Assembly (NCBI RefSeq): GCF_032062135.1
Contig: NC_092861.1
Coordinates: forward strand, 116,533,402 to 116,597,401
DNA from: Pyxicephalus adspersus
Lineage: Eukaryota; Chordata; Amphibia; Anura; Pyxicephalidae
DNA: 64,000 nucleotides
Reading direction: 5' to 3'
Shown here: in pieces, positions 61,901-64,000 of the stretch
Position numbering within the stretch: the first letter of the stretch is position 1
Layout of the letters: the number at the start of each line of letters is the position of its first letter
The notes under the pieces: model-generated
The model's database searches: none
Told to the model about the DNA's origin: nothing
Seen by the model: only the letters and a program-made list of their open reading frames with translations
Translations under genes and position numbers: made by a program

Positions 61901-63539
61901 AAAAATGGCTGCAAGGGAAGCATTACTGTAATGCCCTGTACAGACATCAGATTACGGTCACTGAATAAAGAGCAACATGTAATGAAGGAAGAGTGTCACT
62001 CTTCCTTCATTACATGTCATTCAGCTCTCTTACTGATTGTCCATACACTGGCCAATCAGTCAGCTCTACCGTGGGTTTGATTACTAATGATTTAAAGAAT
62101 ACTCCATGATTACCGAATCATAACCTTTTCGGAGATGAATTGCTTTTCTCCGCCTTCGAACAAATTATTTGTCATCAAACTCTATATTACGTTCTCAATG
62201 CATCCCCTGAGGAAGCCTATCGGCGAAACGCGTCGGGTTTGGGACAGATTCTGCACATGATACTTACATAGCTGTTTTGGTATAGCTGACAGGCATCATC
62301 CCCATGATGAATTTAATGGGGATTCCTTATTGTTTTTGAATGTATCTGAATATGAATCTAATTGATTATTGATTGTATGATTCGCTTGATGCTAAATACA
62401 ATCTTTGCACCAAAAAAAAAAAAAAAAAAATCAGCCTTTATACTGTCACTGAAACCAATCTTTTGTGCCGGTTTCCAGTGACAGGAGAAAAGTGTTGTAC
62501 ACTCAGTTGTTAAGGGAGGACGAGCAGGACAAACCTTGCTGCTCCCCCAAGGAAAACTGCTTGGTCTGCCAGGACAGATTGATGAACAATACTGGAGGAG
62601 TGCTGTACACAGGCTGGATTTTCATCGGAGATGATCCCTATCGTTCATCTCTGACAATATTGTCGTGTATGTAGAAAAAATTACTATATTTTAATGTTTT
62701 TCTGCTTATATTTACAGTTTGTATAAGGAACTCACAGACACGAGAAATGCGCCAATCACAACATGTGTTGCATTTAGTGCACGTTTGATAGATCATTGAT
62801 TGCATTTGCTCCCCACAACACAAACCTAAAACTCGTATATCTGCATGGTATGAATGGGAGATCCTAACAGCAACAATGACTGAAAAGCTGATTGTCCATA
62901 GTGCTGAGGATCAGAGGATGAACATGCATGGCTGTATCATCAGTGCTGAATCCTACACATAACCCATGCTGCATCTTGCAGGATATGGACATTCCTCCTC
63001 TCACAATGAAGTCTGCTTTAATAAAGCTCCCCAAGGCTGGGGAGGATACATTATCATCAGTGAAGCTGGGTAAACCAGAAAACCTGGAATGGATCTGCTT
63101 CAGAAATTGAAAACATTTGCTAATAGCTAAAGACTTTTAGGGAATGCATTCCAGGTTTGTTGGATCACCCAGCTTGACTGATGATAGTGTATCCTCTCCA
63201 GCCTTGCAGAGCTGTAATAGATCAGGCCAATGCTGGGACAAGTGCACAGTCCCCGAGCTGCCACCATAGGCCCAGGCTGCAGCATGGAATACAGGCTGGA
63301 GGAGCCCGGATGATGCAGCTGATGGGAAGGCCTGCAGCCTATAGATCGGCCGGGCTGAATATTGCGTAGAGGGGAAGTGATCAGAGCCCGGGCCACCTCC
63401 TTGGGAAAGCACACAATGCACAGCAAGGGCAGCCATCTGGCGTCTGATGGGCGCACACAGCACAGAGGGGAGAAGAAAGCAATACAAGCAGTCATCTGCG
63501 GCTACAAACCTCGCTGTTAAAGGTTTTGACGGCCTCCAT
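19906..63539 (-). CDS. SCAF8: SCAF8 (SR-related CTD-associated factor 8), whole coding span, 18 exons found
   Basis: The encoded protein binds the phosphorylated C-terminal domain of RNA polymerase II and RNA, and acts in the nucleus. In the SCAF4/SCAF8 family this is known to prevent premature use of intronic polyadenylation sites and to assist elongation. The identified exons sum to 3,743 nt, about 1,247 residues plus one missing segment, close to the roughly 1,270 residues I recall for mammalian SCAF8. In order: a CID at residues 1 to about 139, Q/A-rich linkers to about 369, an RS-rich tract at about 398-445, an RRM at about 473-548, then a proline-poor remnant and a long R/D/G/F-rich C-terminal part. 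SCAF8 rather than SCAF4 is chosen from the N-terminus MEAVKTFNSE, the linker around KLMDRFDFGED and the C-terminus ESTETEGT. All exon joins keep frame except between the exons ending at 23,848 and starting at 22,128. The neighbour expected beyond the 3' end, TIAM2 in mammals, is not seen here. Confidence 0.96.
21928..22128 (-). CDS. SCAF8: SCAF8 coding exon 18 (numbering leaves 17 for the missing exon)
   Basis: 201 nt: it begins with two bases that complete an alanine-, threonine-, serine- or proline-type codon, then LVPRLPISADAMKEVSYGSL and on to AERAASN, ending in phase 1 before GTAAGC. It aligns by pattern with the mammalian segment containing a GSLVIPGGSV-like motif (here GSLMLPVGSV). The phase-1 start cannot follow the phase-0 end of the exon at 23,848 directly. 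Confidence 0.87.
22190..22470. repeat. interspersed repeat in the intron where exon 17 is expected
   Basis: A GC-richer block (GGGCTCTTTCACACATGCAG, TGGCTGACTGCTCCCAGTCA) that has the look of a frog interspersed element. Frames over it show no coding signature. Confidence 0.35.
23150..23376 (+). mobile_element. MITE family D copy
   Basis: It contains ACCCGATCTCACGCCTGCAC, a GAAGACCGGAAAAGAAGGC purine-rich part, CATCAAGGGATCTGCAG and a TTTACTTCCGCTTTAAAG end. It occupies the intron that should hold the missing proline-rich exon. Confidence 0.7.
23848..24002 (-). CDS. SCAF8: SCAF8 coding exon 16
   Basis: 155 nt: it completes an aspartate codon (DWANQRNTES), continues through a threonine/serine/proline linker and ends TEAYTQPVAMLQ in phase 0 before GTAAGC. 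The terminal PVAMLQ matches the mammalian join to the proline-rich exon, which should start with an isoleucine-proline codon run but is not found downstream. Confidence 0.93.
24302..24458 (-). CDS. SCAF8: SCAF8 coding exon 15 (end of RRM)
   Basis: 52 codons plus one base, from IAWALNKGVKTEYKQFWDVD through LGVTYIPWEKVKLDD to IDQETVNN. It completes the RRM and holds the post-RRM signature WALNKG and VTYIPW shared by SCAF4 and SCAF8. The acceptor is CCATTTAG and the donor is G/GTAATA, phase 1. Confidence 0.96.
24619..24691 (+). mobile_element. MITE family B, cut by gap
   Basis: CAGTGTTTTCCACAGGCCCT then TTTTAGCCGGGCGCATTAGC and GTAACCAACCGGCTGTTTT run into the N gap. Confidence 0.75.
24692..25653. 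other. assembly gap of 962 N in SCAF8 intron 14
   Basis: Unknown sequence between exons 14 and 15. The left edge cuts an AGTGTTC-type MITE (24,619-24,691) and the right edge is a poly-A run, so the gap is probably a repeat that failed to assemble. Because exon phases 14 to 15 agree, no exon needs to be inside it. Confidence 0.99.
26136..26249 (-). CDS. SCAF8: SCAF8 coding exon 14 (RRM, RNP1)
   Basis: 38 codons, phase 0 at both ends, starting MIPPRGCAYVCMVHRQDAFR and ending KVIK. RGCAYVCM is the RNP1 strand. Mammalian SCAF8 has a tyrosine where this one has cysteine in SSGSCKIG, a mild substitution. The acceptor is TGCAG and the donor AAG/GTACTA. Confidence 0.96.
27148..27248 (-). CDS. SCAF8: SCAF8 coding exon 13 (RRM, RNP2)
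   Basis: 101 nt: with one base from exon 12 it gives 34 codons beginning VCSTTLWVGQVDKKATQQDL and ending with GQIESIN. LWVGQV is the RNP2 strand of the RNA recognition motif. It ends in phase 0 before a consensus GTAAGT donor. The acceptor follows a long T tract. Confidence 0.96.
27366..27559 (-). CDS. SCAF8: SCAF8 coding exon 12 (RS domain)
   Basis: 194 nt encoding SPRKRRSRSRSGSRKRKHRK, more RS/RK repeats, a charged RRAREREKERQKKG helix and LPPIRSKTLS. In this family the RS-rich part mediates nuclear speckle targeting and protein contacts. It joins exon 11 by completing an arginine codon and ends in phase 1 before GTTAGC. The acceptor is CTTCTCCCTTAG. Confidence 0.96.
28318..28427 (-). CDS. 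SCAF8: SCAF8 coding exon 11 (start of RS domain)
   Basis: 110 nt: 36 codons plus two bases, from DMDIEEIQDVTEEMFEKEE to the first RS dipeptides (RARSRSRS). The acidic half precedes the basic RS region as in mammals. The acceptor is TCTTTGAAG. The donor after TCAAG is GTTTCA, an unusually weak match to GTRAGT. Confidence 0.93.
28537..28697. mobile_element. hAT-like MITE family G, complete with 8-bp duplication
   Basis: A 161-bp element with ends CAGGGGTGTAGTCG and CGACTACCCCCCTG. It is flanked by identical 8-bp GCAATAAA at 28,529-28,536 and 28,698-28,705. It fills about half of the short intron between exons 10 and 11. It carries no gene. Confidence 0.85.
28756..28887 (-). CDS. SCAF8: SCAF8 coding exon 10
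   Basis: 44 codons, phase 0 at both ends, from VAVQETQDMMSESE to LNLQQE, an acidic and serine-rich linker. The acceptor is TTTCCTTAG and the donor GAG/GTAGTG. The following intron is short (328 nt) and is half filled by a hAT-like MITE. Confidence 0.93.
29259..29562. other. assembly gap of 304 N in SCAF8 intron 9
   Basis: Unknown sequence between exons 9 and 10, with poly-T to the left and poly-A to the right, as expected if an inverted or low-complexity repeat blocked assembly. Exon phases on either side agree. Confidence 0.99.
29689..29898 (+). mobile_element. palindromic MITE family A copy
   Basis: The left arm is GGCCTGGTTTATTAAAGCAC and the right arm GAGAGCTTTAATAAATCAG, with the central AACATTTGCTAACAAATAAC and inverted ATCCAGCAAACC-type blocks. 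Confidence 0.85.
30078..30195 (-). CDS. SCAF8: SCAF8 coding exon 9
   Basis: 118 nt which complete a methionine codon and encode PLSSDSVNNSLFHQ, then a glutamine- and leucine-rich helical piece (AEHLQQQNLEHLRHQFLEQQ), ending in phase 0. The acceptor is TGTTTTCAG and the donor AAG/GTAACT. The downstream intron contains the 304-base N gap and a palindromic MITE. Confidence 0.95.
31164..31228. repeat. TA/CA microsatellite
   Basis: About 40 bp of TATA dinucleotides followed by CACACA runs in intron 8. Confidence 0.95.
31333..31495 (+). repeat. SINE, 5' two thirds
   Basis: GGGGCAGCATGGTGGCTCCA head, GGTTAGCACTCTATGCATG, TTCTCCCCATGTTTGCATGG, GTTTCCTCCCACACATTCC and ATTGACCTTAAAATG. This is the tRNA-related head and body of the same SINE as at 16,585. 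The rest resumes at about 32,063. Confidence 0.75.
31496..32062. mobile_element. Harbinger-like insertion (family I relative) inside the SINE
   Basis: It starts near AACCCCCTAGCGTTCTAATG, a known type of frog element end, and includes AAAAAGCGTTACATTGTTTT and TTGTATTGGACTCAATACAA. It separates the two parts of the SINE and itself contains a palindromic MITE. Confidence 0.5.
31711..31902 (+). mobile_element. palindromic MITE family A copy
   Basis: From GGCCCTGATTTATTAAAGCT to GGAGAACTTCAGGCCC, bordered by TA-repeats on both sides. It lies within the insertion that splits the SINE. Confidence 0.85.
32063..32172 (+). repeat. SINE, 3' part
   Basis: GGCAGGGACATTAGATTGG, GTGACATGACTATGGACTTA, AAAGCGCTGCATAATATGG and CTATATAAATACTGT: the tail of the SINE begun at 31,333. 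Confidence 0.75.
32223..32296 (-). CDS. SCAF8: SCAF8 coding exon 8
   Basis: 74 nt encoding KLMDRFDFGED and an acidic stretch ending in EAPS plus two bases (phase 2). The KLMDRFDF motif distinguishes SCAF8 from SCAF4, which carries a slightly different KLLDRFDY form. The acceptor is TTCTTAG and the donor is the strong GTGAGT. Confidence 0.95.
32875..33051 (-). CDS. SCAF8: SCAF8 coding exon 7 (Q/A-rich)
   Basis: 59 codons, phase 0 at both ends, starting LQQLVQSLHVQQQKPQ and including QALDAGLVVQLQALTAQLTA. The glutamine- and alanine-rich, probably helical linker is typical of SCAF8. The acceptor is AATTTACAG and the donor AAG/GTATGT. Confidence 0.96.
33401..33706. mobile_element. hAT MITE family F, complete
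   Basis: Ends CAGTGGTCGCCAAC and its inverse GTTGGTGACCGCTG. The 8-bp flanks CACTATAC (33,393-33,400) and CACTATAT (33,707-33,714) agree at 7 of 8. The inside has GTGACGTCACGATG and CACCC-type motifs. The open frames on both strands here are repeat. Confidence 0.9.
34110..34240 (-). CDS. SCAF8: SCAF8 coding exon 6
   Basis: 131 nt which complete a glycine codon and encode TPATPVTPANASQSIPDPW, a segment with TDTLAAVAQILQSPQGQQ, ending in phase 0. The acceptor is TTTACAAG and the donor CAG/GTATGG. It matches the low-complexity linker after the CID in SCAF8. An ORF of useful length is not apparent around it because the exon is short. Confidence 0.93.
34735..34905 (+). mobile_element. MITE family D copy
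   Basis: GCCGATCTCACGCATGCACA, a purine-rich ACGCGGGAAAGGATGGAAG part and a TTTAGTTCCTCTTTAAG end. Confidence 0.6.
35484..35637 (-). CDS. SCAF8: SCAF8 coding exon 5 (end of CID)
   Basis: 51 codons plus one base, beginning SKIVRVLNLWQKNNVFKSEI, the last CID helix region, then a proline- and alanine-rich linker with DMAAGIPPPVVTPVL. It starts in phase 0 and ends in phase 1 (NTPG split) before donor GTAAGC. Confidence 0.97.
35773..35934 (-). CDS. SCAF8: SCAF8 coding exon 4 (CID core)
   Basis: 54 codons from CKPEYKVPGL to CPADDK, phase 0 at both ends. It contains the conserved CID core YVIDSIVRQSRHQFG, which in this family makes contacts with the phosphorylated CTD repeat. The acceptor is TTACAG and the donor AAG/GTATGA. 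Confidence 0.97.
36642..36840 (+). mobile_element. hAT-like MITE family H
   Basis: GTTCTGTGGAACCCTGGAGT, GGGGTTCCTTGAGCAATTTG and GAAAGGGTTCCCTGAGATCC, closing with GGTAGAGAAAAGCTGG. Confidence 0.7.
37545..37589 (-). CDS. SCAF8: SCAF8 coding exon 3 (CID)
   Basis: A 45-nt micro-exon, phase 0 at both ends, encoding FYKHVVQSVEKFIQK, a CID helix. The acceptor is TTTTCACAG and the donor AAG/GTAACT. It is flanked on the upstream side by a GTACACA-family MITE at about 37.65-37.95 kb. Confidence 0.96.
37645..37945 (+). mobile_element. MITE family E copy
   Basis: AGTGCTGTACATACAGTGCT, CTGCTCTATAGAGAGGGGAG, ACACCCCGCTGTACTCTC, GGATCCGCCAGGACAGATCC, ending CATGTGTACATAGCC. It sits just upstream of exon 3. 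Confidence 0.75.
38103..38186 (-). CDS. SCAF8: SCAF8 coding exon 2 (CID)
   Basis: 28 codons, phase 0 at both ends, from LYSLNDYKPP to KAIK. It forms the first helices of the CTD-interacting domain. The acceptor follows a T-rich tract (TTTTTTCCAG) and the donor is AAG/GTAATAG. Residues are essentially those expected for vertebrate SCAF8. It is separated from exon 1 by an intron of about 25.3 kb. Confidence 0.96.
39974..40141 (-). mobile_element. MITE family B copy
   Basis: From CAGTGCTCAACCCAGGAATT through GGTTACTGAAAAGTGATGG to GGGGAGAACACTG, the reverse orientation of the 49,058 copy. Confidence 0.75.
40939..40972. repeat. TA microsatellite
   Basis: An uninterrupted run of TA dinucleotides in intron 1. 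Confidence 0.95.
41189..41264 (-). mobile_element. MITE family B fragment
   Basis: CACCCAAAAACAGCCAGGTA and GGGGCTGGGGAGAACACTG, the 3' half of the family in reverse. Confidence 0.7.
41930..42128. mobile_element. probable hAT-type element
   Basis: GGCCCGTTAGGCTTTTTTAT, CGGCCCGTTGAAGATCTGC, and CATGAAAAAGTCTGCCCACC. The end resembles hAT Tip100-like non-autonomous elements. The boundary is uncertain. Confidence 0.4.
42498..42975 (+). mobile_element. MITE family D, longest copy
   Basis: The left end is TTTAAAGTGTACCTAAACTC and the right end TTACTTCCGCTTTAAGTG, inverted repeats. Inside are CATGCATCCCGGGAGGCTCC, ACACCTACGCAGTGGGAGAT, GAAGACCAGAAGATAAGG and CATGGAGGGATCTGCCAG. Confidence 0.8.
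43412..43468. repeat. tandem repeat, 3 copies of 19 bp
   Basis: The unit CAGAAGAATGTATTTTAAT at 43,412, 43,431 and 43,450, the last slightly diverged. Confidence 0.9.
44700..44945 (+). mobile_element. MITE family E copy
   Basis: GGCTGCGTACACTGTTCAAT, GAACGAGCGCTGTACATATA, TGCTCTATGGAGAGGGGAGG, TCTGTCAGGATGGATCCATG and a TCGTCTGACGTATACGTAG end. Confidence 0.75.
45665..45862 (+). mobile_element. palindromic MITE family A copy
   Basis: CCCTGATTTATTAAAACTCT on the left and GAAAGCTTTAATAAATCAAG on the right, with a shorter centre than other copies. Confidence 0.85.
46330..46557 (+). mobile_element. palindromic MITE family A copy
   Basis: GGCCTGATTTATTGAAGCTC to AATAATCAGGGCC, with a small duplication of TAATAAA in the right arm. 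Confidence 0.85.
46812..47262 (-). mobile_element. MITE family C copy
   Basis: It starts TACAGGTAGTCTCCAGGTAA, runs through GACTTGCAGAAGGAATCTTT, GTTGAGACAAACATCTGTCC and ends near AACCTACAGTCCCTAC. It is the reverse of the copy at 56,095 and lacks its far terminus. Confidence 0.8.
47263..47460. mobile_element. Harbinger-like fragment (family I)
   Basis: AATGTACTGCTTTTACACAT, AATGTATTGCATTCAATACA and GGACGCCGGCGGATCAGGTA, resembling internal parts of the elements at 9,002 and 31,496. Confidence 0.4.
47637..47920. mobile_element. hAT MITE family F copy
   Basis: CAGTGGTCGCCAAGCTTTTG at one end and GGACTGGTGACCACTG at the other, flanked by TTGTAATG and CTGTAGAG, a decayed 8-bp duplication (5 of 8). 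Confidence 0.85.
49058..49239 (+). mobile_element. MITE family B copy
   Basis: CAGTGTTTGATAGTGGGGGG, TTTAGCTGGGCACACCACCC, GGTTACTGGGTGCTTGGGTC, ending TTGGTTGAACACTG. Confidence 0.8.
49580..49803 (+). mobile_element. palindromic MITE family A copy
   Basis: GGGCCTGATTTATGAAAACC to TTCAAAAATCAGGCCC, with the full central block AACATTTGCTAACAAATAGC. Confidence 0.85.
50469..50615 (+). mobile_element. MITE family B copy
   Basis: CAGTGTTCTCCCCAGCCTCT to GTCAGGGTTTATCACTG. Confidence 0.8.
51050..51275 (+). mobile_element. MITE family E copy
   Basis: GAACGAGCACTGTACACACA, TTCTATGGAGAGGGAGAGG, GGCACCCCGCTGTACTCTC and TCATGGATCCGCCAGGATTC. Confidence 0.7.
51934..52224. mobile_element. hAT MITE family F copy
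   Basis: CAGTGGTCGCCAACCGGTGG to GGTTGGCCACCACTG with flanks ATCCAAAC and ATCTAAGC (6 of 8). It is inverted inside relative to the 33,401 copy. Confidence 0.85.
52283..52517 (+). mobile_element. hAT-like MITE family H
   Basis: CTCTCAACCAGGATTCCATT, GGGGTTCATTGAGCAATGAC and GGGGTTTCCTGAGACCTGAA. Confidence 0.7.
53772..53815 (-). other. candidate cryptic exon in SCAF8 intron 1
   Basis: 44 nt bounded by a strong acceptor (branch-like GACTAATC, then TTGTCATTTTTTCCAG) and a donor CAG/GTTTGA. Its frame from exon 1 reads GRHQGIEVPHIDLV. Since 44 is not a multiple of 3, including it would shift exon 2 and bring an early stop. No family is recognised; it may be chance. Confidence 0.3.
54268..54680. 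mobile_element. MITE family D-like copy
   Basis: AAAGGGAAACTAAAGTTCCA on the left and TTTAATTCTACTTTAAAGCA on the right form inverted ends; the middle is diverged. Confidence 0.5.
55890..55965 (+). repeat. SINE 3' tail fragment
   Basis: TGTACAGTGCTTCATAATAT and GGCGTTATATAAATCCTGTT with an AATAA tail: the tail of the SINE at 16,585. Confidence 0.65.
56095..56567 (+). mobile_element. MITE family C, most complete copy
   Basis: It starts near ACCAGGTAGTCCTCAGGTTA, holds ACAGATGTTTGTCTCAACAT, GGAGCAAGCTGTCCTTTGAT and GAAGCCCATTCGTATCCAGG, and ends GGGGGCTACCTATA. It serves as the reference for the other copies. Confidence 0.85.
56794..57080 (+). mobile_element. MITE family D-like copy
   Basis: CTTTAAAGCAGAACTAAATT and AGTTTAGATCCGCTTTAAG are inverted ends; the middle differs from other copies. 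Confidence 0.6.
59437..59772. mobile_element. two opposing MITE family B halves
   Basis: At 59,437-59,530 a left-end half (GGGTGCTCCCCAGATACTTT) and at 59,690-59,772 a half in reverse (AAACAGCCGGATGGTTACTG, AGGGAGAACACA), separated by about 160 bp of unrelated sequence. Confidence 0.65.
60470..60735 (-). mobile_element. MITE family E copy
   Basis: The reverse orientation: GGCTACATACACATCAGATG, AGGACGAGAATTCGGCGTG, CATTCTCCCCCCCATCCATA, GTCATTGGAAAGGATCGTG, GTGTGTACATGGCC. Confidence 0.75.
61975..62017. repeat. perfect 21-bp inverted repeat with 1-nt centre
   Basis: Arms 61,975-61,995 and 61,997-62,017 (ACATGTAATGAAGGAAGAGT and onward) are exact complements around a single T. Shorter imperfect complementarity extends outwards to CTGAAT / ATTCAG. 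Confidence 0.97.
62195..62260. repeat. interspersed repeat with GAAACGCGTCGGG motif
   Basis: CCCCTGAGGAAGCCTATCGG then CGAAACGCGTCGGG, a motif that I recognise from vertebrate interspersed repeats. It stands 180 bp from the perfect palindrome and may belong to the same element. Confidence 0.5.
62470..62675 (+). mobile_element. MITE family E copy, diverged
   Basis: GGTCTGCCAGGACAGATTGA, GAGTGCTGTACACAGGCTGG and TATTGTCGTGTATGTAG. Confidence 0.55.
63012..63228 (+). mobile_element. palindromic MITE family A copy
   Basis: TCTGCTTTAATAAAGCTCCC on the left and GCAGAGCTGTAATAGATCAG on the right. It lies 280 bp downstream of exon 1, close to the promoter island. Confidence 0.8.
63510..63539 (-). 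CDS. SCAF8: SCAF8 coding exon 1
   Basis: This exon encodes the first 10 residues, MEAVKTFNSE, the start of the CID. The ATG at 63,537-63,539 is chosen because this N-terminus matches SCAF8, although the reading frame stays open further upstream. The exon ends in phase 0 at GAG followed by donor GTTTGT, which departs from the usual GTRAGT. It lies at the edge of the GC-rich island. Confidence 0.93.
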
Positions 63540-63836
63540 GTTGTCCGGTGATGTAGAAGCGCCGTGTTGTTTGGAGGAGGAGGAGGCGACGGCGCCTAGG
63601 GGAGAGAGGAGGAGGCGGGGACAGCGGGGGGAGGGGAGCGGAAGCACACGCCTCGTGATAGGTGCTGCGGCACAGGACTGCGGCGTGTAGGAAGTGAAAG
63701 AAGGCTGCGGACACACGAAAGGGGAAACCTCAACTTCGCCCGGCTCTAAGGTACTACAAGACCCGGCTGGCAGCACCGAGCCCGGCGGCGCCTGTCGGGA
63801 CTTGTAGTTACATTGCTGCTGCCAAATGAATAACAA
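63540..63836 (-). promoter_or_regulatory. SCAF8: GC-rich SCAF8 promoter and 5' UTR region
   Basis: The stretch upstream of the start codon is GC- and CpG-rich, in contrast to the AT-rich rest of the window. It holds GC-box-like runs (GGCGGGGAC near 63,615) and no TATA box at an obvious distance, as in housekeeping CpG-island promoters. Two copies of the promoter motif ACTAYRNNNCCCR lie here: ACTACAAGACCCG on the plus strand at 63,753-63,765 and ACTACAAGTCCCG on the minus strand at 63,796-63,808. The motif is related to ZNF143-type sites. The transcription start cannot be fixed from sequence alone. Confidence 0.7.
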
Positions 63837-63894
63837 ACACCGAGAGCAAGTCTGCTTTGACTTTTTTTTTTTACTTTACTTCACTTCCTGACCT

Positions 63895-63969
63895 TGAAGT
63901 GAAAATAAACCCGCAATACTCACCTGATCCGTTCCCACACAGGTGTCACCATCTCCTTTTTCTGTAGAT
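63895..63969 (-). mobile_element. possible MITE fragment upstream of the promoter
   Basis: GAAAATAAACCCGCAATACT and CACCTGATCCGTTCCCACAC look like the reverse of the end parts of the Harbinger-like/D-type elements. Confidence 0.3.
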
Positions 63970-64000
63970 CAGTGGTCGCCAACCTTTTCAGACTTACAGA
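63970..64000 (+). mobile_element. hAT MITE family F, cut by window end
   Basis: CAGTGGTCGCCAACCTTTTC, identical in type to the ends at 33,401, 47,637 and 51,934. The remainder lies outside the window. Confidence 0.85.

Noticed and set aside
63127..63495. Two frames of 116-122 codons just downstream of SCAF8 exon 1
   Set aside because: They run from the CpG-rich intron start into a palindromic MITE and overlap in different frames, so GC content explains their openness.
63492..63836. A longer SCAF8 start upstream of 63,539
   Set aside because: The frame is open to 63,836, but the family N-terminus begins at MEAVKTFNSE, and the extension is low-complexity GC-rich sequence.

Overview
This window looks like a piece of an anuran amphibian chromosome, probably a ranoid frog. 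It holds one large multi-exon gene, AT-rich introns, and many small non-autonomous DNA transposons of the type common in frog genomes, plus Tc1/mariner remnants, an L1/Tx1-type LINE fragment and tRNA-derived SINE pieces. The species call is an inference from repeat style and from divergence of the gene from the mammalian ortholog. There are no operons, bacterial features, CRISPR arrays or tRNA/rRNA genes that I could recognise.

The gene is SCAF8 (RBM16, SR-related CTD-associated factor 8) on the minus strand. It starts in a GC-rich promoter at about 63.5-63.8 kb and stops at 19,906. I could place 18 coding exons with matching GT/AG boundaries and phases. Together they encode the RNA polymerase II CTD-interacting domain (exons 1-5), Q/A-rich linkers (6-10), an RS domain (11-12), an RRM (13-15), and a long C-terminal region with tandem HFGR-type repeats (last exon). 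Intron 1 is about 25 kb and full of transposons. One proline-rich exon between 23,848 and 22,128 is not visible, and the phases of its neighbours (0 and 1) prove that something is missing in the assembly or in my reading. Two N gaps (24,692-25,653 and 29,259-29,562) lie in other introns.

Layout: 1-3.7 kb holds an unidentified ORF, a decayed Tc1 element, a foldback mariner derivative and a LINE ORF2 fragment. 3.7-19.3 kb is intergenic, downstream of SCAF8, with nested MITEs, a mariner transposase pseudogene, a second Tc1 fragment and a SINE tail. 19.3-38.2 kb holds the dense exon block. 38.2-63.5 kb is intron 1 with many MITE families and one candidate cryptic exon at 53.8 kb. 63.5-64.0 kb holds the first exon, the promoter and the beginning of another hAT-like MITE.

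MITE families seen repeatedly: (A) a palindromic foldback element of about 200 bp, 8 copies; (B) AGTGTTC-ended, 7 loci; (C) TACAGGTAGTC-ended, 4 loci; (D) ends resembling TTAAAGCGGAA; (E) GTACACA-ended; (F) hAT type, CAGTGGTCGCC ends with 8-bp target duplications; (G) hAT type, CAGGGGTGTAGTCG ends with a perfect 8-bp duplication; (H) GTTGAGAAA-type; (I) PIF/Harbinger-like, CCTCCCTGGCGGTA ends. No new multi-gene system is apparent. The items most worth checking are the missing exon, the candidate poison exon in intron 1, and the nested or foldback transposons.
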